Assembly (NCBI RefSeq): GCF_003855395.1
Contig: NZ_CP034015.1
Span: forward strand, 1,064,001-1,128,000
Origin: Shewanella livingstonensis
Lineage (GTDB): Bacteria > Pseudomonadota > Gammaproteobacteria > Enterobacterales > Shewanellaceae
Direction: 5' to 3'
Length of the DNA stretch: 64,000 nt
The position numbers and the translations under genes are program-made. The notes beneath the pieces are model-generated. The model searched no databases. It saw nothing but the letters and a program-made list of their open reading frames with translations, and was not told the origin of the DNA. Positions 18,501 to 27,854 of this stretch are shown one piece after another (the stretch's first letter is position 1; every line of letters starts with the position of its first letter).

Positions 18501-19460
18501 ATGAAGCCAATTGACTTAGATAAATTAGATTTATTAACACTATCTATATTAGTGAGTCTTTATGAAAATAAATCAGCGACGCATGTTTCTAGAATATTAG
18601 ATGTGCCAGCTTCAAAGATAAGTCGTTGTTTACACACAGCAAGGCTAATATTTGGTGATGAGCTGTTTATTAGACGGAAATACGGATTAGTCCCAAATGA
18701 TTATGCTGGAAAAATTTATCCCATTGCTAAAGAAATAGTGGACTGTGCTAAAAATTTCAATCGAGTTAATGGTGCTGAACAATCGCATAATCGATACTTT
18801 GAATTAGTCATTCCTGGAATGATTGCTTATGCCTATCCGCGAGCATTGATGAAATCCATTAAAGAACACAATAAAAATATCCATATTAATGTGAGTAGCT
18901 GGAATAGTCATTCTCTGGAAAGCGTGATTAGCGATCCACACAGTATTGTGATGTGTTGCTGCAAAGGCCCTGAAGAGATCCTCTGTTTTGACCAAAAATT
19001 ACAGGTTGAAGTGCTTGCGACAATGAACCGACAATACTTACTCAGCTGCAGAAAACACCCTATATTAAAGCAAGACATCTCTCTAGAAACCATTGCTAAA
19101 TACCCATATATCAATACGCTTATTGGTATCCAGGCCCCCATACTCAACCCATTCCAGGAGTATTGTCAGGCTAAGGATTTATCTCTGAATACCGAAATGA
19201 CCATTACCAGCGTGTCTTCTTTATTTGATTACCTCTCAGACTGTCAGTCATTGGCAATAACGCCCTACAAAGCAGTGTATGACATGTTAGATGATGACTC
19301 AGGTTTACATGCTTGTCAGTTATCTGAGTACGAATGCAATCGTCTATTTGAGGTTGTAGAGCCATTAAAATTGGTTTTAGTCACTCATCCTAGTGTTGAC
19401 AATGAAGATGCAGCATGGTTAAAAAAGCAAATTCGTGAATTAACCCATGAGCTAATTTAA
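18501..19460 (+). CDS. LysR-family transcriptional regulator
   Basis: 319 residues. The N-terminal winged helix-turn-helix is visible (LDLLTLSILVSLYENKSATHVSRILDVPASKISRCLHTARLIFGDELFIRR), followed by a periplasmic-binding-like effector domain to the end. LysR proteins often act on a divergently transcribed neighbour, so the nrf-linked genes to the left are the first candidate targets. Sequence alone does not reveal the ligand. The ATG follows AATGGAG. It is a single gene, followed by a long AT-rich non-coding stretch. Confidence 0.85.
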   Translation: MKPIDLDKLDLLTLSILVSLYENKSATHVSRILDVPASKISRCLHTARLIFGDELFIRRKYGLVPNDYAGKIYPIAKEIVDCAKNFNRVNGAEQSHNRYFELVIPGMIAYAYPRALMKSIKEHNKNIHINVSSWNSHSLESVISDPHSIVMCCCKGPEEILCFDQKLQVEVLATMNRQYLLSCRKHPILKQDISLETIAKYPYINTLIGIQAPILNPFQEYCQAKDLSLNTEMTITSVSSLFDYLSDCQSLAITPYKAVYDMLDDDSGLHACQLSEYECNRLFEVVEPLKLVLVTHPSVDNEDAAWLKKQIRELTHELI

Positions 19461-19594
19461 TATAAAACGAGTTAATATGAAGGTTCGCATTATTGCCTAA
19501 TGAGTGAAATTATAATGATTCCTGTATATTTAATAGAAATAGAAATAGAAATAGAAAATAGGGGGTAAGGGATAGGGAGTTTAGCTCGCTGGTA

Positions 19595-19688
19595 TTTAGT
19601 TATTAATATTTAGTTCTTAAGATTTAGTTCTTAAGGTTTAGTTCTTAAGGTTTAGTTCTAAAGATTTAGTTCTTAATATTTAGTTATT
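19595..19688. repeat. 14-bp tandem repeat, about 6.5 copies
   Basis: Consensus TTTAGTTCTTAAGG. Units start at 19595, 19609, 19623, 19637, 19651 and 19665, with a partial unit at 19679. The two central copies are identical, the outer ones differ at two or three positions. It lies between the LysR gene and azlC. Confidence 0.9.
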
Positions 19689-19876
19689 GCTTATTTTTTA
19701 AAGATGTAAAATGTCATTTTTGCATCTTAAAAGAAAGGTTTTGATATCTAATTTATTAAATTATAATGTTGGTTATACAATTTGCAAAGTTAACGTTATC
19801 ATTGTTTGTGCCTATTGATATTAAGTTAATGTATCAATTTTTTATATTTTACTAATAGATTTTATACATAATAATG

Positions 19877-19946
19877 AAGCCCCTCAAGATCTCAACCCAC
19901 AGCATAGTTTGAAAATTCTCCATAATGATCAGTTTTCAGGGGCTTT
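19877..19946. promoter_or_regulatory. Inverted repeat flanking ~53 nt upstream of azlC
   Basis: AAGCCCCT at 19877 and AGGGGCTT at 19938 can pair, with the second arm running into TTTATTC. It could be a long-looped terminator or a leader structure; sequence does not decide. Confidence 0.35.
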
Positions 19947-20022
19947 ATTCATTTATTCACGTTAAGCTAATCTTCTTGTCACTTAGCGCGTTAGCGTAAT
20001 CAGTGCAGCATAAGGAGATGAT

Positions 20023-20808
20023 GTGAGCGCAACCGAATCTATCAGTATCACTACCACTAAAACCAAATCATTTTTAGCTGGCGCGCTTGCCGTTATGCCG
20101 CTAACGATAGCGGTGATCCCTTGGGGGATTTTAGCGGGCTCGTTTGCCCTTGAAGTTGGCCTTACAGCCGTTGAAAGCCAAGCAATGTCGGCCATTATCT
20201 TTGCTGGCAGCGCCCAGTTAGTTGCGCTTGGCATGATAAAAGCCGGTATTGGTATCGGCAGTATTCTGATAACCACCTTACTAATTACTTCAAGGCATTT
20301 ATTGTATGCCATGGCCATGCGTACTCATATTAGCCCGTTGCCGCTTAAATGGCGTTTAGGGCTAGGGTTTTTACTCACCGACGAACTCTTTGCTATCGCT
20401 AATCAAACTCACAGTGGTGATAAACCAGGCCAACATCAGTTTGATCGCTGGTACGCTTTGGGCGGCGGGTTAACTTTTTATATCGGCTGGAATATTGCTA
20501 CCTTGCTCGGCATTGTCGCAGGGCAGTCTATCGACAACCTAGGCGAACTCGGGCTCGACTTTGCCATTGCAGCCACCTTTATTGCCATAGTGGTACCGAC
20601 AGTAAAGAAGCCATCAATATTAGTGTGCGTTTTAGTGTCGCTTACGTTAGCTGTGGTGTGCGCAGTATTCGCGATCCAAGCAGGGCTGTTAATTGCCGCT
20701 ATATCGGGTATGGCTGCAGGCATGACGTACGCCAAACTGACTAATGAAGGAAGTGCAGTGGCAACCGATGTCGATTCAACTCCTAACGCTAAGGAAGATA
20801 ACGCATGA
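20023..20808 (+). CDS. azlC: AzlC-family branched-chain amino acid exporter, large subunit
   Basis: 261 residues, about seven hydrophobic segments. Family hallmarks: LPLTIAVIPWGILAGSFALEVGLTAVESQAMSA reads as the first repeat, then FAGSAQLVALGMI (conserved AGSAQ), TSRHLLYAMAM and LLTDELFAI (conserved TDE). With AzlD it forms an export system for branched-chain or related amino acids. The start is GTG with AAGGAGA 5 nt upstream; no ATG fits. Its stop overlaps the azlD start (ATGA), giving a two-gene operon. Confidence 0.88.
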   Translation: MSATESISITTTKTKSFLAGALAVMPLTIAVIPWGILAGSFALEVGLTAVESQAMSAIIFAGSAQLVALGMIKAGIGIGSILITTLLITSRHLLYAMAMRTHISPLPLKWRLGLGFLLTDELFAIANQTHSGDKPGQHQFDRWYALGGGLTFYIGWNIATLLGIVAGQSIDNLGELGLDFAIAATFIAIVVPTVKKPSILVCVLVSLTLAVVCAVFAIQAGLLIAAISGMAAGMTYAKLTNEGSAVATDVDSTPNAKEDNA

Positions 20809-21107
20809 CCTGGCTGATTATTTTATCAATGGCAGCGGTGGTATTTGTTAGTAGGCACTTGTTGTTAGAACCTAAATTGCCTATTCGCCTAAGTAAAAAC
20901 ACCTTAACGTTTTTAAGCTATTCAGCACCTGCGGTATTAACCGCCATATTAGCCCCTATCGTATTTGTGCCCGAAGGCCAGCTGGCTATTAGTGTGCATA
21001 ATCCTTATTTAACCTGTGCGCTAGTGGCCACTGTGCTGGCTTACGTCACCCGTAATACCTTGCTCACAACCGTGCTCAGTATGGGGCTGTTTTTTATTTT
21101 GTATTAA
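20805..21107 (+). CDS. azlD: AzlD-family small subunit of the amino acid exporter
   Basis: 100 residues, three to four membrane helices. LEPKLPIRLSKNTLTFLSYSAPAVLTAILAPIVF corresponds to the conserved L-x-F-x-P-x-A-V-L-x-A-I family stretch, followed by NPYLTCALVATVLAYVTRNTLLTTVLSMGLF. It starts inside the azlC stop codon, so the two proteins are translationally coupled and expected to form one membrane complex. Confidence 0.88.
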   Translation: MTWLIILSMAAVVFVSRHLLLEPKLPIRLSKNTLTFLSYSAPAVLTAILAPIVFVPEGQLAISVHNPYLTCALVATVLAYVTRNTLLTTVLSMGLFFILY

Positions 21108-21204
21108 CAACATACCCTAGATTAATTTCAATCATTGTTAACTGACATTCTGTGGCGCAATAGATTAGAATAACCGCCATATTACGGACCAATTAGAGTT
21201 GAGT

Positions 21205-22650
21205 ATGCACGTACACATTTTAGGTATTTGTGGCACTTTTATGGGCGGTTTAGCCCTACTTGCCCGCGCAATGGGCCACAAAGTTACCGGCAGCGATGCC
21301 AACGTTTACCCGCCGATGAGCACCCAGCTTGAGCAACAAGGTATTGAGCTAATCCAGGGGTTTGATCCGGCTCAATTAGGCAAAGAAGGCGACAACCAAC
21401 CAGACTTAGTGGTTATTGGTAACGCCATGAGTCGTGGTAACCCGTGTGTAGAAGCGGTACTAAATCGCGGCATAAAATATACATCTGGACCGCAGTTTTT
21501 ATCTGAACATATTTTGCAAGACCGTTGGGTATTGGCGGTAGCGGGTACACACGGTAAAACTTCTACTTCAAGCATGCTTGCGTGGGTTTTAGAGTACTGC
21601 GGCTACGAGCCGGGTTTTTTAATTGGCGGCGTACCGCAAAATTTCGGTGTGTCAGCACGTTTAGGTAACTCAGTGTTTTTTGTTGTCGAAGCCGACGAAT
21701 ACGACAGTGCCTTTTTTGATAAACGCTCTAAGTTTGTTCATTACCATCCTCGCACTTTAGTGATCAATAACCTTGAATTTGATCATGCCGATATTTTTGC
21801 CGATTTAGCGGCGATCCAACGCCAGTTTAATCATGTTATTCGTACAGTGCCGGGCGAGGGTAAAGTGATTTGGCCTAGCGACGTTGAAGCCGTACAACAA
21901 GTGATTGATATGGGCTGCTGGAGCGAACAAGAAATTTATTCTAAAGCCTCAACCTTAGGCAGTGATTCCACTAGTGCTTTAGCTAGTACTTTAGTCAATG
22001 AAGGTGAAGGTGAACCCAATGCTTGGCAGTCGCGTACTATTGCCGATGATGGCCACGAGTTTGAAGTGTTGTTTAAAGGCGAGTCACAAGGGATAGTAAA
22101 TTGGGCGTTAATAGGCCAGCATAATATTGAAAACGCGATAATGGCCATCGCTGCAGCGCGTCATGTGGGCGTAGGGCCAAGTCATGCTATTGAGGCGTTG
22201 GCACAATTTAGTCCACCAAAGCGTCGTTTAGAACTATTAGCTACCGTAAACGGTGTGGCGGTGTATGACGACTTTGCGCATCATCCCACCGCTATTGCCA
22301 CTACACTGCAAGGGTTACGGGCTAAAGTTGCATCTAGTGACAATCCTAATGGTAACATTATTGTGGTACTAGAGCCGCGCTCTAACACCATGAAAAGTGG
22401 CGTACATAAAGACACACTCGCTAATGCTATGGTGTTAGCCGATGTCGGTTATTTATATCAAGCGGACAATATTGGCTGGGACATTCATGCCAGTATGGCT
22501 AATGCGCCACTCCCTGTGACTGTGTTTAACAACATTGAAGATATTATTAACGCAGTTGCCGCTACCGCAAATCAAGGCGATACCGTAGTCATTATGAGTA
22601 ATGGTGGCTTTAATGGGATTAACCAGAAAATTATTAAGGCTTTAGGGTAA
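21205..22650 (+). CDS. mpl: Mpl: UDP-N-acetylmuramate:L-alanyl-gamma-D-glutamyl-meso-diaminopimelate ligase
   Basis: 481 residues. Cytoplasmic peptidoglycan-recycling enzyme that joins recovered tripeptide to UDP-MurNAc using ATP. Mur-ligase features: N-terminal [20 protein letters not shown] nucleotide-binding loop, ATP-binding [15 protein letters not shown] (~115), [47 protein letters not shown] and [10 protein letters not shown]. The last two and the length fit Mpl rather than MurC. ATG chosen two codons inside a TTG-initiated frame. ubiX follows 26 bp downstream. Confidence 0.93.
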   Translation: MHVHILGICGTFMGGLALLARAMGHKVTGSDANVYPPMSTQLEQQGIELIQGFDPAQLGKEGDNQPDLVVIGNAMSRGNPCVEAVLNRGIKYTSGPQFLSEHILQDRWVLAVAGTHGKTSTSSMLAWVLEYCGYEPGFLIGGVPQNFGVSARLGNSVFFVVEADEYDSAFFDKRSKFVHYHPRTLVINNLEFDHADIFADLAAIQRQFNHVIRTVPGEGKVIWPSDVEAVQQVIDMGCWSEQEIYSKASTLGSDSTSALASTLVNEGEGEPNAWQSRTIADDGHEFEVLFKGESQGIVNWALIGQHNIENAIMAIAAARHVGVGPSHAIEALAQFSPPKRRLELLATVNGVAVYDDFAHHPTAIATTLQGLRAKVASSDNPNGNIIVVLEPRSNTMKSGVHKDTLANAMVLADVGYLYQADNIGWDIHASMANAPLPVTVFNNIEDIINAVAATANQGDTVVIMSNGGFNGINQKIIKALG

Positions 22651-22676
22651 CGACTTTAGCCAACAGAGGGTACAAC

Positions 22677-23336
22677 ATGGCCTATGCAAAAAAAGCCAAA
22701 GCAATCAGCCTAGCCTGGACCGGTGCCTCGGGTGCGCCATATGGTATTAAGTTACTTGAATGCCTGCTAGCGGCCGATTACCAAGTATTTTTAATGATAT
22801 CCAGTGCTGCGCGGGTGGTATTTGCCACTGAACATGGCCTGCAACTGAGCGCCAATCCTGAAAAAGCCAAGGCTCAATTACTGGAACAATTAGATAACCC
22901 AGATGCGCCATTAAAAGGTGAACTAGTAGTATTAGGCAAAGATGAATGGTTTTCGCCGCCCGCATCTGGCAGCGCCGCGCCTAAGCAAATGGTGGTTTGT
23001 CCTTGCTCAACTGGCACATTAGCCGCTATCGCGACGGGTATGAGTAATAATTTGCTCGAAAGAGCAGCAGACGTAGTATTAAAAGAGCGTGGGCAGTTAA
23101 TCCTTGTTCCGCGTGAAACTCCGTTTAGTGCCATACACTTAGAGCATATGTTAAGCCTTACGCGCAACGGTGCGACCATCATGCCAGCGGCCCCAGGCTT
23201 TTATCATAATCCCAAATCGGTGCAAGATCTGGTAAACTTCATGGTTTCCCGAATACTTGATCATTTGGGCATTGAACACGACTTAACGAGTCGCTGGGGA
23301 TACGGACGTACTCAGTCACACGATATCGACAATTGA
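22677..23336 (+). CDS. ubiX: Flavin prenyltransferase UbiX
   Basis: 219 residues. UbiX makes prenylated FMN, the cofactor of the UbiD decarboxylase in ubiquinone synthesis. Visible family features: [20 protein letters not shown] at the start (FMN-binding Gly-rich loop), [34 protein letters not shown] in the middle and [34 protein letters not shown], which carry the FMN and prenyl-phosphate binding residues. SD is AGAGGG. It sits between mpl and hpt, all on the plus strand with short gaps, suggesting one transcript. Confidence 0.93.
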   Translation: MAYAKKAKAISLAWTGASGAPYGIKLLECLLAADYQVFLMISSAARVVFATEHGLQLSANPEKAKAQLLEQLDNPDAPLKGELVVLGKDEWFSPPASGSAAPKQMVVCPCSTGTLAAIATGMSNNLLERAADVVLKERGQLILVPRETPFSAIHLEHMLSLTRNGATIMPAAPGFYHNPKSVQDLVNFMVSRILDHLGIEHDLTSRWGYGRTQSHDIDN

Positions 23337-23343
23337 GAGATTT

Positions 23344-23874
23344 ATGAAGCACACCATTGAAATGATGATTTCTGAACAAGAAATCAATAAAACCCTAGAC
23401 CAGTTAGCAGAACGTATTAATGCTCATTACGCCGACAGTGAACGCTTATTAATGGTTGGCCTATTAAAAGGTTCTGTGGTGTTTATGGCCGATTTGTGTC
23501 GCCGTATCAAAGGCCATGTAGAAATCGACTTTATGTCGGTATCAAGTTATGGTAATTCAACCACGAGCTCACGCGACGTAAAAGTACTTAAAGACGTGCA
23601 GTCAGATATTTCTGGCCGTGACGTGTTAATTGTTGAAGACTTAATCGATTCAGGCAATACCTTAAACAAAGTGCGTGAAATGTTATTATTACGCGAGCCA
23701 AAAAGCTTAGCGCTTTGCACCTTATTAGATAAGCCAGAGCGCCGCGAAGTTGATGTACATGTCGACTTTATTGGTATCACAATTCCAGACGAGTTTATTG
23801 TGGGTTACGGTATCGACTACGCAGAGCAGTATCGCAACTTGCCTTACATCGCTAAAGTAGTTCCATTAGATTAA
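23344..23874 (+). CDS. hpt: Hypoxanthine phosphoribosyltransferase
   Basis: 176 residues. Salvages hypoxanthine (and guanine) to nucleotides using PRPP. Type I phosphoribosyltransferase motif [14 protein letters not shown] (~97-110) binds [18 protein letters not shown] is the PPi loop and [12 protein letters not shown] the flexible catalytic loop; [16 protein letters not shown] is the C-terminal signature. It starts 7 bp after ubiX and ends at a strong terminator. hpt next to yadGH matches the order around E. coli hpt. Confidence 0.93.
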   Translation: MKHTIEMMISEQEINKTLDQLAERINAHYADSERLLMVGLLKGSVVFMADLCRRIKGHVEIDFMSVSSYGNSTTSSRDVKVLKDVQSDISGRDVLIVEDLIDSGNTLNKVREMLLLREPKSLALCTLLDKPERREVDVHVDFIGITIPDEFIVGYGIDYAEQYRNLPYIAKVVPLD

Positions 23875-23887
23875 TGAGATTTGTATA

Positions 23888-23917
23888 AACTCCCGCTACA
23901 GGCGGGAGTTTTGTTTT
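23888..23917 (+). terminator. Rho-independent terminator after hpt
   Basis: A 9-bp GC-rich stem (AACTCCCGC with its complement), a 5-nt loop and TTTTGTTTT. It lies 13 bp after the hpt stop. Confidence 0.9.
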
Positions 23918-24018
23918 GGGCGTCAGAATATTTCAGCGTCTTTCTCATCTACATTACGTCATAAGCAGCACGTAATAAAAAGTGTTTAATTCGCAATTCA
24001 TGGATTAGAGGTATGACA

Positions 24019-24954
24019 ATGAGTAACACCAACAATGCATTGGTGATCGAAAACCTTAAAAAAACCTATAAAGGTGGCGTAGAAGCCGTTAAGTCGATCA
24101 GTTTGACGGTAAAGCAAGGTGACTTTTTTGCCCTGCTTGGCCCTAATGGTGCGGGTAAATCTACCACCATCGGCATTATCAGCTCATTGGTACAGAAAAC
24201 CGCAGGTACAGTGTCGGTATTTGGTTTTGATATTGATAAGCAGCTCGAACATGCCAAGTTATGCATCGGGTTAGTGCCGCAAGAATTTAACTTTAACCAG
24301 TTTGAAACCGTGCAACAAATAGTGGTTAACCAAGCAGGTTACTATGGGGTACCAAAAGCGGTTGCATTAGAGCGTGCTGAAAAGTACCTCACCCAACTTG
24401 ATTTATGGCAAAAGCGTCACGCCCAAGCCCGCGAACTGTCTGGCGGTATGAAACGCCGTTTAATGATTGCCCGTGCGTTAATGCACGAACCTAAATTATT
24501 GATTTTAGATGAGCCAACAGCTGGGGTCGACATTGAACTGCGTCGTTCAATGTGGGAATTTTTAAAGCAAATCAACAAGCAAGGTGTGACCATTATTTTA
24601 ACCACCCACTACCTTGAAGAAGCTGAAATGTTGTGTCGCACCATTGGTATTATCGATACCGGTTTGCTGGTGGAATGCACCACCATGAAGGCATTATTGA
24701 GTAAGCTAGATGTTGAAACCTTTATTTTCGATTTACGACACGATCTCGACGTAGCACCAATGCTCACTAATATGAATTGCCGCTTAACTGACGCACATAC
24801 CTTAGAAGTCGATGTGGCCAAATCGAACAATATCAATGAATTATTTACTCAGTTAACAGCAGCCAATATCGAAGTATTGTCGATGCGCAACAAAGCTAAC
24901 CGCTTAGAAGAATTATTTGTAGAGCTGGTAGAAAAAGCCAAGGAGTCAAAATAA
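24019..24954 (+). CDS. yadG: ABC transporter ATP-binding protein YadG
   Basis: ~311 residues. Walker A GPNGAGKSTT (~45), Q-loop GLVPQEFNFNQFETV, signature ELSGGMKRRLMIARAL, Walker B LLILDEPTAGVD and switch His (TTHYLEEAE) are all present, so the ATPase should be active. It belongs to the ABC-2/DrrA-type class and pairs with the permease YadH; the substrate is unknown. Start: an ATG six bases upstream is too close to AGAGG, while the chosen ATG has correct spacing. Its stop overlaps the yadH start by one base (TAATG). Confidence 0.9.
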   Translation: MSNTNNALVIENLKKTYKGGVEAVKSISLTVKQGDFFALLGPNGAGKSTTIGIISSLVQKTAGTVSVFGFDIDKQLEHAKLCIGLVPQEFNFNQFETVQQIVVNQAGYYGVPKAVALERAEKYLTQLDLWQKRHAQARELSGGMKRRLMIARALMHEPKLLILDEPTAGVDIELRRSMWEFLKQINKQGVTIILTTHYLEEAEMLCRTIGIIDTGLLVECTTMKALLSKLDVETFIFDLRHDLDVAPMLTNMNCRLTDAHTLEVDVAKSNNINELFTQLTAANIEVLSMRNKANRLEELFVELVEKAKESK

Positions 24955-25724
24955 TGAACAGTCTGTATTTTGTGGCTTTTAAAAGTATTTTAACCAAAGA
25001 AATTAATCGCTTCACCCGTATTTGGATCCAAACACTAGTGCCGCCAGCCATTACCATGACGTTATACTTTTTAATTTTTGGTAATTTAGTTGGTAGCCGT
25101 ATCGGAGAAATGGGCGGCGTTACCTACATGGAGTTTATCGCGCCAGGTTTAATCATGATGTCGGTGATAACCAGCTCATATTCTAATGTAGCCTCATCGT
25201 TTTACAGCGCCAAGTTTCAACGCAACATTGAAGAAATCATGGTGGCCCCAGTGCCACATTACGTGATGATAGCCGGTTACGTCGGTGGCGGCGTCGCCCG
25301 TGGTCTAAGTGTTGGTTTAATTGTTACCACAGTGGCGATGTTGTTTGTTGATATCTCGTTACATCATGTTGGCTTGGTCGTGCTAACCATGTTTTTAACC
25401 TCTGTGTTATTTTCACTTGGCGGGTTAATTAATGCGGTATTTGCCAAAAGCTTTGACGACATCAGTATTATTCCAACATTCATTCTCACACCATTAACCT
25501 ACTTAGGTGGGGTATTTTACTCGTTATCGTTATTGCCACCTTTTTGGCAAGGTGTATCGGGCTTAAACCCAGTTGTGTATATGATCAACGTATTCCGCTA
25601 TGGCTTTTTAGGTTTTGCTGATTTAAGTGTACCGTTATCGATTGCCATAATGGTTGGTTTTTGTGTCAGCTTATGGACACTGGCTTATTATTTAATATCG
25701 CGTGGAATTGGTTTGCGCAGTTAA
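24954..25724 (+). CDS. yadH: ABC-2 type transporter permease YadH
   Basis: 256 residues with six hydrophobic segments. FNLVG-type start region ITMTLYFLIFGNLVGSRIG, then YMEFIAPGLIMMSVITSSYSNVASSFYSAKFQRNIEEIMVAPVP, is the ABC-2 permease motif. LTPLTYLGGVFYSLSLLPPFWQGVSGLNPVVYMINVFRYGFLG is the C-terminal signature. It forms the membrane channel for YadG. Translationally coupled to yadG, and followed by a terminator. Confidence 0.9.
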   Translation: MNSLYFVAFKSILTKEINRFTRIWIQTLVPPAITMTLYFLIFGNLVGSRIGEMGGVTYMEFIAPGLIMMSVITSSYSNVASSFYSAKFQRNIEEIMVAPVPHYVMIAGYVGGGVARGLSVGLIVTTVAMLFVDISLHHVGLVVLTMFLTSVLFSLGGLINAVFAKSFDDISIIPTFILTPLTYLGGVFYSLSLLPPFWQGVSGLNPVVYMINVFRYGFLGFADLSVPLSIAIMVGFCVSLWTLAYYLISRGIGLRS

Positions 25725-25774
25725 GTCTCATAGGCGGTAAGCCGCAGCCAAAGCGGTTGTTATCATCTCAGTGT

Positions 25775-25800
25775 AAAAGGGCTCGTAAGAGTCCTTTTTT
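25775..25800 (+). terminator. Rho-independent terminator after yadH
   Basis: AAAAGGGCTC pairs with GAGTCCTTTT (one G-T pair) around a GTAA tetraloop and runs into six T residues. It marks the right edge of the conserved block before the integron. Confidence 0.85.
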
Positions 25801-25863
25801 GTGGGCGTTATTTAACAGGGGTTTACTCAATAGGCTTGACCTCGGACTAAGTAATTATTACTG

Positions 25864-26823
25864 CTAACTATAATCCATTGGGCTTTGTACACCGGTTTGG
25901 TGTAAACCAGCTACATGAGTATAAATTTGGGTCGTTTTTACATCGGTATGGCCTAATAGCTCCTGTACCGTTCTAATGTCGTGCCCACGCCTAAGTAAGT
26001 TTGTCGCAAAAGAATGCCTAAAAGTATGGGCGGTAATGCGTTTAGTGATATCGGTTTTCTGAACTGCTTTTTTTAATGCTTTTCGAAAGGTTGTTGGGTC
26101 AATATGATGTCTGCATATATAGTCATTAACAGGATGTGACACACAGTGAATCGAAGGAAAAAGATATTGCCAATGTAATTGTTTGGCGCTTGTGCCAAAC
26201 TTTTTGAGTAAGCTAGGAGGTAAAGAAGCCATCCCTAATCCCTGAGACAAATCGTGAGCATGAGTTTCTCGTACGTGGCACATCTGCTGCTGTATGGGGT
26301 CAATGGTCATTTTAGGTAAAATACAAACTCTATCTTTTTTACCTTTACCTCTAAATACAAAAAGAGTTCGATTTTCAAAATCGATATCCTTAAGTCTAAT
26401 ACTTAACGCTTCAGTTAATCTTAACCCCGCGCCATATAATAAACAGCCAATTAGTTGGTATTTACCGTGTAATTGGTCAATAACTTGTTTGGCCTCAGCA
26501 TCATTTAAAACCTGCGGAATTCGAGTCGGCGCTTTTGCATACGGGAACTGCAAATTGTCGGTATCGATGGCTAGTACATGTTTAAACGCAAAAACAAGGG
26601 CGCAAAGGGCTTGCTGTTGGGTACTGCTGGAAACACGCCGTTCGTTTGCTAAAAAACATAAAAACTGTTCAATGTGTGTAGGTAAAATATGTTTTGCAGC
26701 AGTAAATTTAAAATATCTTATAAAATAACGGTTCCAATAAAGGTATGATTTTTCAGTTTGATAGCTGTAATGCCTCACTCGAATTTGTTGTCGAATCGCT
26801 TCGATATATCCCGATCCCGCCAT
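25864..26823 (-). CDS. intI: Integron integrase IntI
   Basis: 319-residue tyrosine recombinase. The catalytic set is intact: Arg in GAGLRLTEAL, H-x-x-R in AHTFRHSFAT, His in LLGHTDVKTTQ and nucleophile Tyr in TQIYTHV. Between the first Arg and the HxxR box lies the IntI-specific insertion (LSQGLGMASLPPSLLKKFG...WQYLFPS), which separates integron integrases from XerC/D. It recombines attI and attC sites to capture or shuffle cassettes. The start MAGSGYIEAI is chosen because GGGGGAAGTG lies directly upstream and the usual IntI length results. An ATG 33 bp further up falls inside the LexA box. Orientation opposite to the cassettes is the standard integron layout. Confidence 0.95.
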   Translation of the reverse strand: MAGSGYIEAIRQQIRVRHYSYQTEKSYLYWNRYFIRYFKFTAAKHILPTHIEQFLCFLANERRVSSSTQQQALCALVFAFKHVLAIDTDNLQFPYAKAPTRIPQVLNDAEAKQVIDQLHGKYQLIGCLLYGAGLRLTEALSIRLKDIDFENRTLFVFRGKGKKDRVCILPKMTIDPIQQQMCHVRETHAHDLSQGLGMASLPPSLLKKFGTSAKQLHWQYLFPSIHCVSHPVNDYICRHHIDPTTFRKALKKAVQKTDITKRITAHTFRHSFATNLLRRGHDIRTVQELLGHTDVKTTQIYTHVAGLHQTGVQSPMDYS

Positions 26824-26848
26824 CACTTCCCCCTTTACGCTACCTATA

Positions 26849-26864
26849 CTGTTCATCCATACAG
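26849..26864. promoter_or_regulatory. LexA box in the intI promoter
   Basis: CTGTTCATCCATACAG is an exact CTGT-N8-ACAG LexA operator, 25 bp upstream of the intI ATG. SOS control of integron integrases through LexA is established in Vibrio and class 1 integrons, and this site implies the same here. Confidence 0.85.
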
Positions 26865-27142
26865 TTATAATGGGTTTTGAATGAATTACAATAAAACGTG
26901 CACAAAAAACAGTCTAAAGTGCTAGATATGAATAAATAGATAAAATCTAATCTATTGATATTAGGTGATTAATTTTTTTAGCATTTAATTTTGGCACTTT
27001 TAACGCGCAATCGAAGTTTTATATCAGAGGTTACGTTTCATTAAATTGCTTTACATCAATGAGATAGAGAATGTAGGATGATATTAATCAATAACTTAAA
27101 CGGCCGGCTTTATTGGGCGAGCCGTTGAATAAGCTGTTAAAT
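26865..27142 (+). other. attI region with core site at 27136
   Basis: Spacer between intI and the first cassette. The recombination core GTTAAAT (27136-27142) fits G-TTRRRY and is the exact reverse complement of ATTTAAC, the R'' box of the first attC. That places the attI/cassette-1 junction after the G at 27136. Another GTTRRRY match (GTTGAAT, 27124) lies just upstream but pairs with no R''. Cassette promoter Pc should lie here; no clear -35/-10 pair is claimed. Confidence 0.75.
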
Positions 27143-27158
27143 TGCAAATGGAGTTTTC

Positions 27159-27752
27159 ATGTCACTATCGAATATGATGAAAGATAAATTAATTCTACAA
27201 AAACAAAATGGCAACGTATTTGAGAATATTAACTCACTTGTAGCCCCTAAATTTATAATGACTGAACGTGATGATCTACAAATAGAGACAGGTGATTTGC
27301 TCATAAGAAAACTCCCTAATGGATTGGAGGATACGTTTGAAGTAATAGATCCTGGCTTTTATTCTGGAATTGGGCAATTGTCTTCTGGATATAAAGTGAC
27401 GTATAAAAAGCTTGGAATTCCTGAGGCTGAGACTGCAATCAAAAATATCACTTATAATTTTCATGGTGAAAATGCACGTGTAAATAATAACTCAGTTGAT
27501 AATTCTACAAACATTGTGAATTCAAATTCTGACATAGCTGAACATATTGAGTTATTAAGAACTGAAGTTAGTCGGCTTATAAAAAGCACAGAAGAAAAAA
27601 GAGATGCGTTAGATATAGTAGATGCAATTGAATGTCAGATGAACTCTGAGAAACCAAGTAAAGCGGTTTTAAAGACTTTGATCTCTGCTTTACCTCACGC
27701 GGGTAGTATTGCGTCTATAGGCTCCTTTCTATTGACAGCACTGGCTGGCTAG
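27159..27752 (+). CDS. Cassette 1 protein of unknown function, 197 residues
   Basis: I do not recognise a named family. Residues ~1-85 read as a compact beta-rich unit (TERDDLQIETGDLLIRKLPNGLEDTFEVIDPGFYSGIG). Residues ~95-120 are Asn-rich with a low-complexity linker (NNNSVDNSTNIVNSNS). Residues ~125-197 are helical with charged repeats (EHIELLRTEVSRLIKSTEEKRDALDIVDAIE) and end in a hydrophobic AGSIASIGSFLLTALAG. A similar layout of small beta domain, Asn-rich linker and C-terminal helical bundle occurs in bacterial accessory and defence-island proteins, but that link is inference. SD is GGAG. It begins 17 bp into the cassette and ends just before attC1, so it fills the cassette. Confidence 0.75.
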   Translation: MSLSNMMKDKLILQKQNGNVFENINSLVAPKFIMTERDDLQIETGDLLIRKLPNGLEDTFEVIDPGFYSGIGQLSSGYKVTYKKLGIPEAETAIKNITYNFHGENARVNNNSVDNSTNIVNSNSDIAEHIELLRTEVSRLIKSTEEKRDALDIVDAIECQMNSEKPSKAVLKTLISALPHAGSIASIGSFLLTALAG

Positions 27753-27754
27753 CA

Positions 27755-27854
27755 ATTTAACAAGGCACTTAAACGGAACTAAAACAGTGGGTTAGGTTTC
27801 GCTTCGCTACACATTATAACCCACAGTTTTAGTCCGCTTAGTGCGGCGTTAGCA
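27755..27854 (+). other. attC1
   Basis: R'' ATTTAAC (27755-27761) and R' GTTAGCA (27848-27854) enclose a long imperfect palindrome (ACTAAAACAGTGGG with CCCACAGTTTTAGT). R'' is the complement of the attI-side core GTTAAAT. Confidence 0.9.

Larger units (their letters stand above)
19461..20022. other. Non-coding AT-rich stretch with tandem repeats
   Basis: 562 bp with no supported gene. It holds a short AGAAAT microsatellite (about four copies near 19535-19558), a 14-bp tandem array, and an inverted repeat just before azlC, both listed separately. Confidence 0.6.

Noticed and set aside
25864..26823. Phage or ICE integrase
   Set aside because: The IntI-specific insertion, LexA box, attI core and attC array identify an integron integrase; no tRNA attachment site is nearby.
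27124..27130. GTTGAAT as the attI core
   Set aside because: It fits GTTRRRY, but the R'' of attC1 (ATTTAAC) pairs with GTTAAAT at 27136, not with this site.
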